Assembly: GCF_019802055.1 (NCBI RefSeq)
Contig: NZ_JAHVHW010000006.1
Span: 124,001 to 188,000 of the forward strand
Direction: 5' to 3'
DNA: 64,000 bases
From: Ferrimonas balearica
GTDB taxonomy: Bacteria; Pseudomonadota; Gammaproteobacteria; Enterobacterales; Shewanellaceae
Shown here: in pieces, positions 29,725-40,273 of the stretch
How positions within the stretch are numbered: position 1 is the first letter of the stretch
Layout: the number at the start of each line of letters is the position of its first letter
Program-made: the position numbers and the translations under genes
Notes under the pieces: model-generated
The model's input: only the letters and a program-made list of their open reading frames with translations
Database searches by the model: none
What the model was told of the DNA's origin: nothing

Positions 29725-31208
29725 ATCATCACCACGTCAAACTTATCCTGGGCGTAGAGAGGCTCGGGCTTGATCCGCACCCGCTTGCCAAGATAGACCT
29801 CAAGCTCAGCCAGGCTGTGGGCCTCGTCGCCCTCCAGGATCTCCTGAACCGCCGGGGAGACGTAAGCCACAAACTCATCCGCATCGTAGGCGCGGTCCAC
29901 CCGGATGATCTCCCGGTAGAGTTCATAACAGACGGTTTCCACCGTCTTGAGCTGGCCTGTGCCGCGGCACACCGGACACTCACCGCAGAGCACATGCTCC
30001 AGGCTTTCCCGGGTGCGTTTACGGGTCATCTCCACCAGACCCAGCTGGGACAGACCGCTGATGCTGGTCTTAACCCGATCCTGAGCCAGCGACAGCTCCA
30101 GATTATGCAGCACCCGATTCTTATGCTCCTCAGACACCATATCGATAAAGTCGATGATGATGATCCCGCCCAGGTTGCGCAGACGCAGCTGACGGGCGAT
30201 CGCCTGAGTCGCCTCCAGGTTGGTGTTGAAGATGGTCTCTTCCAGGTTGCGATGGCCGACAAAGGCACCGGTGTTGATGTCGATGGTGGTCATCGCTTCG
30301 GTCTGATCGATGATCAGGTAGCCACCGGACTTCAGCTCCACCTTGCGCTGCAGGGCCCGCTGGATCTCGTTCTCAACATCAAACAGGTCAAAGATGGGGG
30401 CTTTGCCACGATAGTGCTCAACCGCTGCGCTGATCTCCGGCATAAACTCGGCGACAAACTCTTTGAGCGCTTCGTAGGTCATGCGCGAATCCACCTGAAT
30501 CCGGTCCAGGGTTCGGGTGGCCAGATCACGGACGATACGAAGCGGCAGAGAGGGCTCTTCATAGAGCAGGGAAACCGACTTACCGGGGCGCTTGCGTCGC
30601 TCCATCACCTTGCGCCAGACGCGACGCAGGAACGCCGCATCCTGGGCCAACTCCAGCTCGGAAACGCTCTCGGACGCAGTACGGATGATGAAGCCGCCAT
30701 CTTTATCGACAAACTGGCCGACGATCGACTTGAGGCGATCCCGCTCCTGAGGATCCTCCACCCGTTGGGACACCCCAACGTGAGCCGAACCCGGCATAAA
30801 CACCAGATAACGGGATGGCAGCGTGATGTCTGTGGTCAGACGGGCACCCTTAGTGCCCAGGGGATCTTTCACCACCTGAACCATGATGTCCTGGCCCTGA
30901 CGCACCAGAGAGACAATGTCCTCAGCCCGAAAAGCGCGGGCTTCATCCTCATCCACACACTCGGTATGGGGCACGATATCGGAGGCGTGCAGAAACGCGG
31001 CCCGCTCCTGACCGATGTCCACAAAGGCGGCCTGCATGCCCGGCAATACCCGGGTCACTTTGCCCCGGTAGATGTTACCGACAATGCCCCGGCGACTGCG
31101 TCGCTCCAGATGCACTTCCTGCAGCATGCCATGCTCCACCAGAGCCACTCGGCTCTCGGTGGGGGTTACGTTAATCAGCAGCTCCGCTGCTGCGCCTTGT
31201 GATGGCAC
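29721..31208 (-). CDS. rng: Ribonuclease G
   Basis: A 495-residue RNase E/G-family endoribonuclease that matures 16S rRNA 5' ends and decays some mRNAs. An S1 domain (RGIVGNIYRGKVTRVLPGMQ) is followed by the catalytic core with TIDINTGAFVG and the zinc-link motif CPVCRGTG. The length fits RNase G, not the longer RNase E. The start is GTG at 31208 because GGGAGG lies just upstream; the TTG at 31220 is not supported. Confidence 0.96.
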   Translation of the reverse strand: MPSQGAAAELLINVTPTESRVALVEHGMLQEVHLERRSRRGIVGNIYRGKVTRVLPGMQAAFVDIGQERAAFLHASDIVPHTECVDEDEARAFRAEDIVSLVRQGQDIMVQVVKDPLGTKGARLTTDITLPSRYLVFMPGSAHVGVSQRVEDPQERDRLKSIVGQFVDKDGGFIIRTASESVSELELAQDAAFLRRVWRKVMERRKRPGKSVSLLYEEPSLPLRIVRDLATRTLDRIQVDSRMTYEALKEFVAEFMPEISAAVEHYRGKAPIFDLFDVENEIQRALQRKVELKSGGYLIIDQTEAMTTIDINTGAFVGHRNLEETIFNTNLEATQAIARQLRLRNLGGIIIIDFIDMVSEEHKNRVLHNLELSLAQDRVKTSISGLSQLGLVEMTRKRTRESLEHVLCGECPVCRGTGQLKTVETVCYELYREIIRVDRAYDADEFVAYVSPAVQEILEGDEAHSLAELEVYLGKRVRIKPEPLYAQDKFDVVMM

Positions 31209-31247
31209 CTTGCCTCCCAAATCTGTTTGTCGCCCAAGTCCCTGCGC

Positions 31248-31811
31248 TCAGAGGGATTGAATCAGTTCCCGGGTTTCCACCAGCGGCAGTCCCACCACCG
31301 CGGAATAGCTGCCAAAGATGGCCCGGACAAAATTGCCACCCAGACCCTGGATGCCGTAACTACCTGCCTTGTCGGCAGGCTCACCACTGTCCCAATAGGC
31401 TTCAATCTGCTCGCGGGTCAGCGCGCAGAACTCAACCTCAGTGGTGACCACCCGGCTTCGGGTGCCGGAATCAGTGGCCAGGGCGATAGCCGTCATCACT
31501 CGATGGCGGCGTCCAGACAGGCTGGCCAATGTGGCCAAGGCATCGGCCCGGTCTCTGGGTTTACCGAGGATCCGGTCATCAAGCACCACAATGGTATCAG
31601 AGCCGAGTACCGGGCGCGGGGCTTTTGCCATCGCCAGGCCCGCTTCCGCTTTTTGCCTGGCCAGACGCTCTACCAGCGCCTCCGGAGGCTCTCCCGCCAT
31701 CGGAGTTTCATCGATGTCCGGCGTCAGGATCTCATAATCGAACCCAAGCTGAGCCAACAGTTGTTGGCGGCGGGGTGAGGAGGAAGCCAGATAGAGCGTG
31801 GTCATGATCAT
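31248..31811 (-). CDS. maf: Maf-family nucleotide pyrophosphatase (YhdE-like)
   Basis: A 187-residue Maf protein. YhdE-type Maf hydrolyses dTTP and UTP and is a house-cleaning enzyme. The signature [12 protein letters not shown] is at the start, with the catalytic-region residues [12 protein letters not shown] and the C-terminal SYGIQGLGG. The ATG at 31811 overlaps the mreD stop; ATG at 31805 (MTTLYLASS) is equally possible. Gene order mreD-maf-rng matches E. coli. Confidence 0.95.
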   Translation of the reverse strand: MIMTTLYLASSSPRRQQLLAQLGFDYEILTPDIDETPMAGEPPEALVERLARQKAEAGLAMAKAPRPVLGSDTIVVLDDRILGKPRDRADALATLASLSGRRHRVMTAIALATDSGTRSRVVTTEVEFCALTREQIEAYWDSGEPADKAGSYGIQGLGGNFVRAIFGSYSAVVGLPLVETRELIQSL

Positions 31812-32299
31812 CGAATCTTGAACTGACGACGGATGCGACGCAGCAGCCAGAACACCCAGGGCCATAACAGCGGGGTGATCAGAACCGGCTGCAGATACAC
31901 CCAGTCGATGGTGATTGCCGGATTACTCAGGTACTCCGCCCAGTAGATCAACAGGTGCAGCAGCAGCGACAGCGAGCCGATCACCAGGAACTGCTGGAAC
32001 AGGGCGAAGTGCCTCAACTTCTGATACTGCAACGCCACCAGGTAAGCGGTGATGGAGAGGGCCAGGCCGCGCACGCCAAGCGTACCGCCCACCAGGATAT
32101 CCAACACCACCCCCACCAGGCAGGCGGAGAGGATATTAAATCGGTGTGGCAGGGCCAGCACCCAGTAGGTGACCGTCAGCAGCACCCAATCCGGGCGTGC
32201 AGCCGCCACCGCAGGAGGCAAAGGCATCACCTGCAGCAGCAGAGCCGCAAGGATGGTCAGCCAGATAATGGCCCGGCCAGACGCGCGTTCGTGGCTCAT
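31808..32299 (-). CDS. mreD: Rod shape-determining protein MreD
   Basis: A 163-residue inner-membrane protein with five to six hydrophobic segments and the MreD motif in which [19 protein letters not shown] follows the first helix. It belongs to the elongasome with MreB, MreC, RodA and PBP2. Its ATG overlaps the mreC stop, and its own stop overlaps maf. Confidence 0.94.
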   Translation of the reverse strand: MSHERASGRAIIWLTILAALLLQVMPLPPAVAAARPDWVLLTVTYWVLALPHRFNILSACLVGVVLDILVGGTLGVRGLALSITAYLVALQYQKLRHFALFQQFLVIGSLSLLLHLLIYWAEYLSNPAITIDWVYLQPVLITPLLWPWVFWLLRRIRRQFKIR

Positions 32300-33117
32300 T
32301 CAGGCGCCTCCTCGGTCCACAGCAGCAACAGATAACGAAGGCGATCCAGGTCGGCACTGGGTTCCGCCCTCACAATGGCGAAGGTCTGCCCTTCAGTGCG
32401 TTCCACTTCGGTGACACGAGCCACCGGATACCCTTCCGGGAAGCGGCCCCCCAATCCTGAGGTGTTGAGCCAGTCGCCCACCTCAATGTCGGTATTCATC
32501 GCCACGTGGGACAACTCCAGCAGGTCAGTCCGTCCGGAGCCGTGAGCCACGGCGCGTACGTCGTTACGGGCGACCCGCACGGGAATCGCGTGAGTCAGGT
32601 CGGAGATCAACAGAATGCGGGAGGTGGTCTGGCCCACTTCCACCACCTGGCCAACCACACCTTTGCCGTCGAGCACAGGCTGCCCCACGTAAACGCCCTG
32701 ACGGCTGCCCTTATCGATCAGCACCAGGTGTTTAAAGGGGTCCTGGTCCACGCTCATCACCTCCGCCACCATACGGCGGGAGTCCTGACGGGTCGGAGAG
32801 TCCAGCAGCGTTCGCAGCCGTTGGTTCTCCTGCTCCAGGTGTTCCAGGCGTTGCAGGCGCTCACTGATCAGCAACTGTTGCTGATGCAGCGCGTCATTCT
32901 CCGCCAGCAATGTCTGACGGGTGGCGAGGTTTCGGGACAGGTTATCCAGCAGCGCCGACGGCATTGCCGCCAGGTACTGGATGGGACTGACGAGGGTGGT
33001 CAGCATCGCACGGGCGGGCGCCAACTTGTCATTCAGCAGAACCAGGGCCAAGCAAAACAGTACCGCCAATAGAAGGCGGTACTGCAGAGAAAGGCCTCGG
33101 AGAAAAAAAGGCTTCAT
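32296..33117 (-). CDS. mreC: Rod shape-determining protein MreC
   Basis: A 273-residue bitopic protein: an N-terminal helix (about residues 12-30), a coiled coil (about 60-105, ending in QRLEHLEQENQRLRTLL) and the periplasmic double beta-barrel (VLIDKGSRQGVYVGQPVLDGK). It scaffolds the elongation machinery and activates PBP2. It starts 12 bases after mreB. Confidence 0.96.
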   Translation of the reverse strand: MKPFFLRGLSLQYRLLLAVLFCLALVLLNDKLAPARAMLTTLVSPIQYLAAMPSALLDNLSRNLATRQTLLAENDALHQQQLLISERLQRLEHLEQENQRLRTLLDSPTRQDSRRMVAEVMSVDQDPFKHLVLIDKGSRQGVYVGQPVLDGKGVVGQVVEVGQTTSRILLISDLTHAIPVRVARNDVRAVAHGSGRTDLLELSHVAMNTDIEVGDWLNTSGLGGRFPEGYPVARVTEVERTEGQTFAIVRAEPSADLDRLRYLLLLWTEEAPE

Positions 33118-33129
33118 CAGGGGGATCCG

Positions 33130-34239
<1,110 letters not shown>

Positions 34240-34314
34240 CTATCCACAAGCCGCATCTGCGCTGGCTTGCGGGGCTGATCGAGTCAATCTGCACAGGGTG
34301 TGTCTGGGATCATT

Positions 34315-34338
34315 ATCCTGGCCCATTTGAGCCAGGAT
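34315..34338. other. Hairpin between mshQ and mreB
   Basis: A perfect eight-base stem (ATCCTGGC / GCCAGGAT, loop of eight) lies 14 bases beyond the mshQ stop. No T-run follows on the minus strand, so it may be a weak terminator or an mRNA-stabilising structure before the mreB promoter. Confidence 0.35.
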
Positions 34339-34351
34339 CCGGGGGAAAAAC

Positions 34352-36967
34352 TCAGTCGCTCAGCCGTTCCCGCCGAAAAATGACCTTATCATGTCCTCGA
34401 TAGCGACCAAATGTCACCCGAGCTTTCGGATTGCAAAGTCGATCGGTCGTACCATCACTCTCAACGCACTGTCTTCCCACCACATCCTGCGCCGCTGCCC
34501 GGCCCCAATACCACTGCAGGTAGTGGGGATAAGCCAGTTGATATTCCGCCAGGGTATCCAGTGCTGAACCAGCGGGATTGATGGTCAATCGGCCCCGCCC
34601 GGAGGCCAGCAGTCCGGCCCCACTGGCCGTGAGCGAGCCGCTGGCAAAAGTCAGGTCCGTCGCCACATAGGGGGTGCAGCTGTCCAGCTCATTCCGAACA
34701 AACTGGCCGCCATCAAAATACTCCGCCCGAACCGGCAGCGTCAGTGCCTGATGCTCACTGCCGTAGACGTTATCCAGCGCCAGTCGGCCATAGCGCAACG
34801 CCACGCCGCCGACATCCTCAATGCGCAAAGGCAGACACGCGCTGCCATCGCCGTAACAGATGCCATCGAGATCCGTCAGGGCTGAGGCATCCAGGGTCAG
34901 ATCCAGCGCCGCATCAAAGGGGGCCACCAGAGTGGAGCTGCGGCGATAAGCGATTTGAGTACCATCCAGCCACAGCACCCGGTCCAGGGCCGGATCACCG
35001 GCGCTCTCCTCCATCAGGGTACCGGCGATCACCTCATCCACCTCAGGGCGACCGCTCTCGTCCGCATAGTGACGGGGGGTCAATGTGGTGGTCAGACGCC
35101 AGAACTCACTGTTGTAGTTTCGGGTCACCAGACCGTTCGCATTGATGCCCTGAACGGTTAACCGGGGCGGCGTGGCAAAGTCCAGCGGCTGTGCCAGGTA
35201 GCCCATGGCGTTGCAGCCTGCGAGAGAGGGCACATTGGGCACCACCGCCAGATAGGCCGGGGTAAAGCGCCCAAGGGTATCGGCGGAAACCGCGCTGACA
35301 CTTCGGCCCAGGTAATCGATCTGGCGCAATCCAAAGCCATCGGCCGCCAGCTGCCAGCGGAAGGCCCCCACTTCACTGATCTGGGTAGGCGCTGTCCCTG
35401 TGCCGTTTTGGCTGACAGGAATACTGAGCGAACCGGTAGTACTGGGCTGGCCATTCAGCGGTGCCACCAGCTCAGGCTCCAGCGGCACTCCGTTGTGCTG
35501 GAAGTTTCGTGCCACCGGATTGTCGCTGAAGTCGGTGTCATCGTCGGATTGCCAGCAGGCGGCGGTGACACTCAGATTGAAATCGGTGCCCGCCGTGACA
35601 AAGGCACTGCAGCTGGCGTCACCACTGGCGCACTGAGCCTGCGCATCCGGGCTGGAAAGGTGCAGTCCCGCCGGCGCCACCACAAAGTCACTCTGTCCAT
35701 CCAGTTCGATGGTTTCACCGGTGTGCTCGGCACGGTAACGGGCGCTAAGTCGCAGTTGCCCTACGTCGCTGTAGTTGGCGGGAATCGCCGCCTGGCCTTC
35801 CGCATTAAATCTCAGGGTCCGCGATTGGGTTGAACCGAATGGGAGGGCTTGCCCCGCCAGAGTAAAGACCGGACTGCCTACCGGCGCCGAGGGGTTCAGC
35901 GCCGCCAGGGTAAAGTCCACCGCCTGATTGCCGGTCATCGCCGGAACGCATTGGCGGGGGTCACTGTCGCTGGCCCGCACCGCCTTGACCACCAGAGTCT
36001 CATCACGGCACCCCAGAGGCGCCCCCGGCTCCAGCAGCAGTGCGCTGCGCTCATACTGGATATTGCACTGCTCAGGGGCAACTTCCGTGCCCCCCACCAG
36101 ACAGGTGACTGTCCCAGCTATCGAGCCGGTCAGGCCCACATTGACGCTTCCCGGTTGTCCGCTCCACAGCACCCGGGTGGTCTGCCCGGTCACGGACACC
36201 TGCCGGCCCCCTTCCCAGCCGGTGGTCGGCGTCAGGGTGACGTTGACGGTCTCACTGGAGAGGGAGTTACAGGCGGAGTCGTTACAGACGGAGATGGTGA
36301 CCGGTTCACCCTGACAGGTTACCCCCTGGCCATCGTGCTCAATGCGGTAGTAGACCGGATCCGGGTTTTGCCCGTTATCACAGATGTCGGACAGGTCCCC
36401 GTCCTCCAGCGCGTCCAGGTCAATATCGATGTTGCTGTTACCCGCGGCAAAGTAATCATCACCGGCAGCGATCGCCCCTTCAAACTGCACCTGGCCCGTC
36501 AGTTGCACATCATTGTCGGCATAGAGGATCCCTTTAATCTGGGCCTGGGTCAGCGACACACTGCCATACACGATGATCACCAGATCTTCCGGCGCGCCAT
36601 CCCAGTTGATCGCACCATGGTCGATCACCAGATGGTTTACATACAGGCGGGTGCTGGTGCCTGGAGGCGTGTCAGGTACATGCAACTGTGCCGCCCGTCT
36701 GCCGTGACCTACCAGGCTCAGGGTATCCAAGAAATAATCCCGGGCGGGACTGAGGTGATAAGGGGAATTACAAAGCCCGCCGCCTCCGCACTTGGCCCCG
36801 ATATAGAGAGAGCCATCCGACGTGTCATTGGGAGGCAGATTGATCTCACCTCCGTGATCGCCCGAGGGGGGCTTGGTAAAAATCAGGTCACACTGCGGCA
36901 GGGAGGCATAGCTGAACGGTGCCCACAGCAGCCAGCACAGCAGCGCCAGCAGCCAACGCTTAGTCAT
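34352..36967 (-). CDS. mshQ: MshQ-like large MSHA protein (DUF6701-type), possible pilus-tip adhesin
   Basis: An 871-residue exported protein. A signal peptide (residues 1-21, ending SYA) is followed by a polymer-like N-terminal region (GAINWDGAPEDLVIIVYGSV; NDVQLTGQVQFEGAI) and several beta-rich, cysteine-containing domains, ending with the DUF6701-like segment (ALDNVYGSEHQALTLPVRAEYF). MshQ is the last gene of MSHA loci, and its homologues are proposed tip or surface proteins; the exact role is unproven. The ATG at 36967 overlaps the mshP stop. The length, location and many cysteines would suit an adhesin carried on the minor-pilin complex MshCDOP. Confidence 0.82.
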   Translation of the reverse strand: MTKRWLLALLCWLLWAPFSYASLPQCDLIFTKPPSGDHGGEINLPPNDTSDGSLYIGAKCGGGGLCNSPYHLSPARDYFLDTLSLVGHGRRAAQLHVPDTPPGTSTRLYVNHLVIDHGAINWDGAPEDLVIIVYGSVSLTQAQIKGILYADNDVQLTGQVQFEGAIAAGDDYFAAGNSNIDIDLDALEDGDLSDICDNGQNPDPVYYRIEHDGQGVTCQGEPVTISVCNDSACNSLSSETVNVTLTPTTGWEGGRQVSVTGQTTRVLWSGQPGSVNVGLTGSIAGTVTCLVGGTEVAPEQCNIQYERSALLLEPGAPLGCRDETLVVKAVRASDSDPRQCVPAMTGNQAVDFTLAALNPSAPVGSPVFTLAGQALPFGSTQSRTLRFNAEGQAAIPANYSDVGQLRLSARYRAEHTGETIELDGQSDFVVAPAGLHLSSPDAQAQCASGDASCSAFVTAGTDFNLSVTAACWQSDDDTDFSDNPVARNFQHNGVPLEPELVAPLNGQPSTTGSLSIPVSQNGTGTAPTQISEVGAFRWQLAADGFGLRQIDYLGRSVSAVSADTLGRFTPAYLAVVPNVPSLAGCNAMGYLAQPLDFATPPRLTVQGINANGLVTRNYNSEFWRLTTTLTPRHYADESGRPEVDEVIAGTLMEESAGDPALDRVLWLDGTQIAYRRSSTLVAPFDAALDLTLDASALTDLDGICYGDGSACLPLRIEDVGGVALRYGRLALDNVYGSEHQALTLPVRAEYFDGGQFVRNELDSCTPYVATDLTFASGSLTASGAGLLASGRGRLTINPAGSALDTLAEYQLAYPHYLQWYWGRAAAQDVVGRQCVESDGTTDRLCNPKARVTFGRYRGHDKVIFRRERLSD

Positions 36968-37391
36968 AAGCCAACGCCTCCACCGTCCGGTTGACCCGCA
37001 GGGTATCCGCACCACATTCGGCGGCTGCAGAGAGTTCAAATCCATGGCTCACCTCATCGGCAGGCAGGGCGGCACGGTAGCGGCAGGTCACCGTGACCTG
37101 ACAGCGATCAAACGCGGCCTGGTCCGCCAGCCCGGTGCCAGGGCTCAATACCGCATTGGCGGCCGTGCACGCGGTTTGAGCCGCCGCGCCCCCCCGATTC
37201 AGGGTTTGCGCCAACGCCCAGTCGATGCCGGATTGCGCCGCCGCCCAGGTCCGGGTGCCCGTCACCTCCAGACCCACATTGGCACTCTCCTGACTGAGGG
37301 TGCGCATCAGTACCGTACCCAGCAGCAGCATGACGGTCAGTACAAACACCGCCATCACCAGGGCGGATCCGCGCTGGCGTTCAGGGGACAT
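36960..37391 (-). CDS. mshP: MshP, minor pilin-like MSHA protein
   Basis: A 143-residue PilX-type protein. A short basic N-terminus is followed by a hydrophobic helix (SALVMAVFVLTVMLLLGTVL) but no canonical G/FTLxE prepilin site, as in PilX/MshP proteins, where the pilin helix is degenerate. The C-terminal region has four cysteines. It probably sits in the tip complex with MshO, MshD and MshC. The ATG at 37391 overlaps mshO by 11 bases; AGGAGG lies upstream at long spacing. Confidence 0.82.
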   Translation of the reverse strand: MSPERQRGSALVMAVFVLTVMLLLGTVLMRTLSQESANVGLEVTGTRTWAAAQSGIDWALAQTLNRGGAAAQTACTAANAVLSPGTGLADQAAFDRCQVTVTCRYRAALPADEVSHGFELSAAAECGADTLRVNRTVEALAYD

Positions 37392-38151
37392 TTTCAAGCT
37401 GCACCTCCTGTACAAAGCGCTGACGCTGTTGGCCCGCTTCCACCCACCACTGCAGCAGCACCAGGTTGTTGCGGCTGAGGCTGGGGGGCAGCTCCATAAA
37501 GGGGCAGTCGGGATCGTCGCGATCCGCCAGATCGCAGTTCAGGGGGTTGTTGACCACCCCCTCTCCCATCAACACTCCGTTACGGCGCAGATCGCCGTTG
37601 CCATCCAGACACCACTGGATTGGCGCCCCAACCAGGTAGTAGCGTTGGGCGGTCGAAAAGGGGCCACTAGGCAGATCCGCATCCAGGGAGAAGCGCACCC
37701 GCGCGCAGTCGGCCCCCTGACAACGGTTGTCAGTGATCTCACGCAACACCGGTTGGTAGTTGTCCATCAGAGCCAGGGTCTGGCCTTCGCAGGCATCGCA
37801 GTTGCTGCTGGTGCAGCAGGAGGGCGCGTAAGCCAGCATCCGCGCGGCGTTACCTGCGCCCGGAAGCGGTGCAGCCAGGTAACGCTCACCGGTCAGAATA
37901 GGCCGGAAGGTCAGGCAGTGTTCGGTCACCTCCAGGGAGCCCGGCAGCGCATCCCGCACCTCACGGCTAAAGCGCTGGGCCGCATAACGCACATTGCCCA
38001 GTTCCTGTTGCCAGGCCTGGCTCTCCACGTAGATGCGGGTTCCAAAGGTGATGAATCCGGTGACCATCAAGGCCAGGATCCCCATCACCAGAATGGTGAT
38101 CACCAGTTCCACCAGAGTGAGGCCGGCTTGACGGCGAGCCAGGGCGCGCAT
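37381..38151 (-). CDS. mshO: MshO, minor pilin (PilW-like)
   Basis: A 256-residue type IV prepilin-like protein. The prepilin site reads QAG then LTLVELVITILVMG: the glycine and the Glu at +5 are kept, but the first mature residue is leucine instead of phenylalanine. The rest is a long cysteine-rich globular domain (CCTSSNCDACEG). The start overlaps the mshD stop (TGATG). Confidence 0.85.
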   Translation of the reverse strand: MRALARRQAGLTLVELVITILVMGILALMVTGFITFGTRIYVESQAWQQELGNVRYAAQRFSREVRDALPGSLEVTEHCLTFRPILTGERYLAAPLPGAGNAARMLAYAPSCCTSSNCDACEGQTLALMDNYQPVLREITDNRCQGADCARVRFSLDADLPSGPFSTAQRYYLVGAPIQWCLDGNGDLRRNGVLMGEGVVNNPLNCDLADRDDPDCPFMELPPSLSRNNLVLLQWWVEAGQQRQRFVQEVQLENVP

Positions 38152-38672
38152 CAGAAGTTACCTCTCAACTGGGCAAACTCAATCCGCTCACCGGCGGGAG
38201 AGGTTACGGTCACCTCAGCCAGCTTGGCGCCGCCGGGCCAGGTGTTGCCCACCGCAGTCGCGGCCTGACAGCGCACGGCGATCTCAACCAGAAAACCGCT
38301 GTAGAGATCGCCCCCCAGTAACCGGTCGGCGCTGCCGTTAAAGCCGTCGAAGCGATCCAGCAGCTCCCAGCTGCCGGGATCATTAGGGTCATCCGCTGCG
38401 GGGCCACACACCGCTGCGTCATCGGCACAGCAGGTCAGTGCGCTTACCGCGCCCCCACCCAGGGGGGTGGCCACATCCAGACGCCGCCCGGCGAGTTCCG
38501 CCAGCACCGCCTGACCTAACTGAGCCGCCTTGGCGCGCTGAACCCCCTGAGCGGAGCGCTCAGCCAGAGGGAACAGCAGGGTGGCCATCAGCACCAGCGC
38601 AATCGCCAGCACCACCATGCCCACCACCATCTCAATCAGGGTAAATCCCCCGGAACGCCGGTTACAGACCAT
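38151..38672 (-). CDS. mshD: MshD, minor pilin (PilV-like)
   Basis: A 173-residue prepilin. After a short basic leader (VCNRRSGG) comes the class-III cleavage site and helix FTLIEMVVGMVVLAIALVLM, then a globular domain with a cluster of cysteines (LTCCADDAAVCGP). The ATG at 38672 lies inside the 3' end of mshC. It is one of the minor pilins that prime MSHA assembly. Confidence 0.87.
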   Translation of the reverse strand: MVCNRRSGGFTLIEMVVGMVVLAIALVLMATLLFPLAERSAQGVQRAKAAQLGQAVLAELAGRRLDVATPLGGGAVSALTCCADDAAVCGPAADDPNDPGSWELLDRFDGFNGSADRLLGGDLYSGFLVEIAVRCQAATAVGNTWPGGAKLAEVTVTSPAGERIEFAQLRGNF

Positions 38673-39084
38673 GGATATACCCCTCGGATTCGATCCGGAC
38701 CGTCTGCGGCGCTTCGCCGCCAATCGCCAAGTCACAGCCGCCTGCGCAGGGGGCTTGTGGACGGCCCATGCCATCCAGACTCAGGATAAAGGTTTGACTG
38801 CCGGCCAGGCTGACCGTGGTGCGTTCAAGGGGGTAAGGGTTCTCACCGGCGCAGGGGCCGGTAAGAGAGAATTGGGTCGGTGTTACCGACAGGGTGCAGC
38901 TCTGCCCCGCCAGTGCCCCCTGTTGCAGACGCCGCATCTCCGCCACCAGGGCATCCCGGGTGGCGTAGGTGGCAAACTGCGAGGGCCCCAGAAAGCGGGA
39001 CAGGGCATACAGGCTGAGAATGGCCACCAGGATAATGATGGTGACCAACTCAACCAGAGTGAAGCCAGCAAAACGGCTTGTCAC
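38662..39084 (-). CDS. mshC: MshC, minor pilin (GspH/FimT-like)
   Basis: A 140-residue prepilin with leader VTSRFAG and helix FTLVELVTIIILVAIL, followed by a small GspH-like domain containing C-x-x-C pairs near the C-terminus (APCAGGCDLAIG). The start is GTG at 39084. It lies 11 bases after mshA and overlaps mshD. Confidence 0.87.
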   Translation of the reverse strand: MTSRFAGFTLVELVTIIILVAILSLYALSRFLGPSQFATYATRDALVAEMRRLQQGALAGQSCTLSVTPTQFSLTGPCAGENPYPLERTTVSLAGSQTFILSLDGMGRPQAPCAGGCDLAIGGEAPQTVRIESEGYIHGL

Positions 39085-39095
39085 CCTATACTGAC

Positions 39096-39584
39096 TCAGC
39101 AGCCGGTATCAGTGATGGCGTACTGAGGAGCCGCATCAGAAGCCGCTTCAGAGTAAAGCAGGTAGCAGTTCTGGCTGCCTTTAAAGCCTTGGGGCACAAC
39201 CTTCACTTCATCGGTGCCGTTAATCAGGCCCCACTCTTTGGTGGCTGCGGTCGCTTCATCAGCCAGAGTCTCAACATCACCTTCCAGAATTTTGGTCAGG
39301 TCTGCGGCAGTGGCGGCAACATAGCCATACTCGGTGGTGACAGTAGTCCCATCGCTATCAATCTTCACTGAACCACCGGTCGCGTTTTCCTGGCTGGACA
39401 GCGCGGCCTTGGAGTAAACCAGAGCGTTAGCACCCTGCAGAGCACCTTTGGCACCTTTCAGGGTCGCGATGCGGGCATCGGTCTGCAGATTGATAAACTT
39501 CGGTGCGGCAGTAACAGCCAGAATACCGAGGATGATGATCACAACCACCAGTTCGATCAGGGTAAAACCTTGTTGACGTTTCAT
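39096..39584 (-). CDS. mshA: MshA, major MSHA pilin
   Basis: A 162-residue type IVa pilin. Leader MKRQQG, cleavage before phenylalanine, then FTLIELVVVIIILGILAVTA with Glu5. The mature globular domain has a C-terminal cysteine pair (NCYLLYSEA and the final DTGC) forming the usual D-region disulfide. AGGGAG precedes the ATG. I call this one the major pilin because it follows mshB and is small and Ala/Thr-rich; assignment of A versus B between the two adjacent pilins is by order. Confidence 0.88.
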   Translation of the reverse strand: MKRQQGFTLIELVVVIIILGILAVTAAPKFINLQTDARIATLKGAKGALQGANALVYSKAALSSQENATGGSVKIDSDGTTVTTEYGYVAATAADLTKILEGDVETLADEATAATKEWGLINGTDEVKVVPQGFKGSQNCYLLYSEAASDAAPQYAITDTGC

Positions 39585-39624
39585 AAATGCTCCCTAAATA
39601 AGCAAAAACAAGTAACTTAGTGAT

Positions 39625-40203
39625 TTAGTTATTAAAACTCACAACCTGACCGGAGGCCGGGTTGTAGGTAAAACCTTTACCGTCGGTCGGGGTCACTGCG
39701 GTCGGAACCCCAGTGCTGGCATCCAGGTTCAGCGCGCTGACCAGATGGTACAGGCACGCCTTGGTGTCAGTCACAGTGGTGCCACCCGGGGTCACTACCG
39801 GTGTGGTGTCATCAATCACAGACACCACATAACGGGCGTTGCGCGCATCCTCAGTCGCCAGCACCAGCTGCGGCGGGCTCTGCAGGATGTCGTTAAATGC
39901 GGTCTGGCAGGAGGTCGGGGTCATGGCGTTGTAGGCGGTACCGCCGCTGGGGTAACCAAACTGGTTAACGTCCACGGAGAGACCATCCAGAACCACACTG
40001 CCCACCGGGCGGCCATCCACTTCCCACTGGGCGCGAACGATGCCGACGGCAGACGCCACACCACCGGCAACCCCTTCGGTCGACGCTTTCTCAGCCTCAT
40101 CGGTCACATTCAGGAAGCGGGGCAATGCCACAGCGGCGAGGATCCCCAGGATCACCACCACAATCACCAGCTCCACAAAGGTGAAACCTTGTTGTTTTTT
40201 CAT
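39625..40203 (-). CDS. mshB: MshB, MSHA pilin protein
   Basis: A 192-residue pilin. Leader MKKQQG, then FTFVELVIVVVILGILAAVALPRFL. It is longer than MshA with a larger globular domain (DDTTPVVTPGGTTV; a late cysteine in TKACLYHLVSAL). The ATG at 40203 has GGAGGGG upstream. It is the first gene of the structural half (mshBACDOPQ) after a 70-base gap from mshF, where a separate promoter is likely. Confidence 0.87.
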   Translation of the reverse strand: MKKQQGFTFVELVIVVVILGILAAVALPRFLNVTDEAEKASTEGVAGGVASAVGIVRAQWEVDGRPVGSVVLDGLSVDVNQFGYPSGGTAYNAMTPTSCQTAFNDILQSPPQLVLATEDARNARYVVSVIDDTTPVVTPGGTTVTDTKACLYHLVSALNLDASTGVPTAVTPTDGKGFTYNPASGQVVSFNN

Positions 40204-40273
40204 TTGCCCCTCCAACGATAAGGCCCAATCAATCATGTTGTGTTATCCACTGCCCCCTCCGGGGCAGCGTCTT

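Noticed and set aside
40248-40266. Hairpin between mshF and mshB as a terminator
   Set aside because: The stem CTGCCCC / GGGGCAG has no T-run after it on the minus strand, so it is not called a terminator; it may still influence relative expression of the two msh halves.
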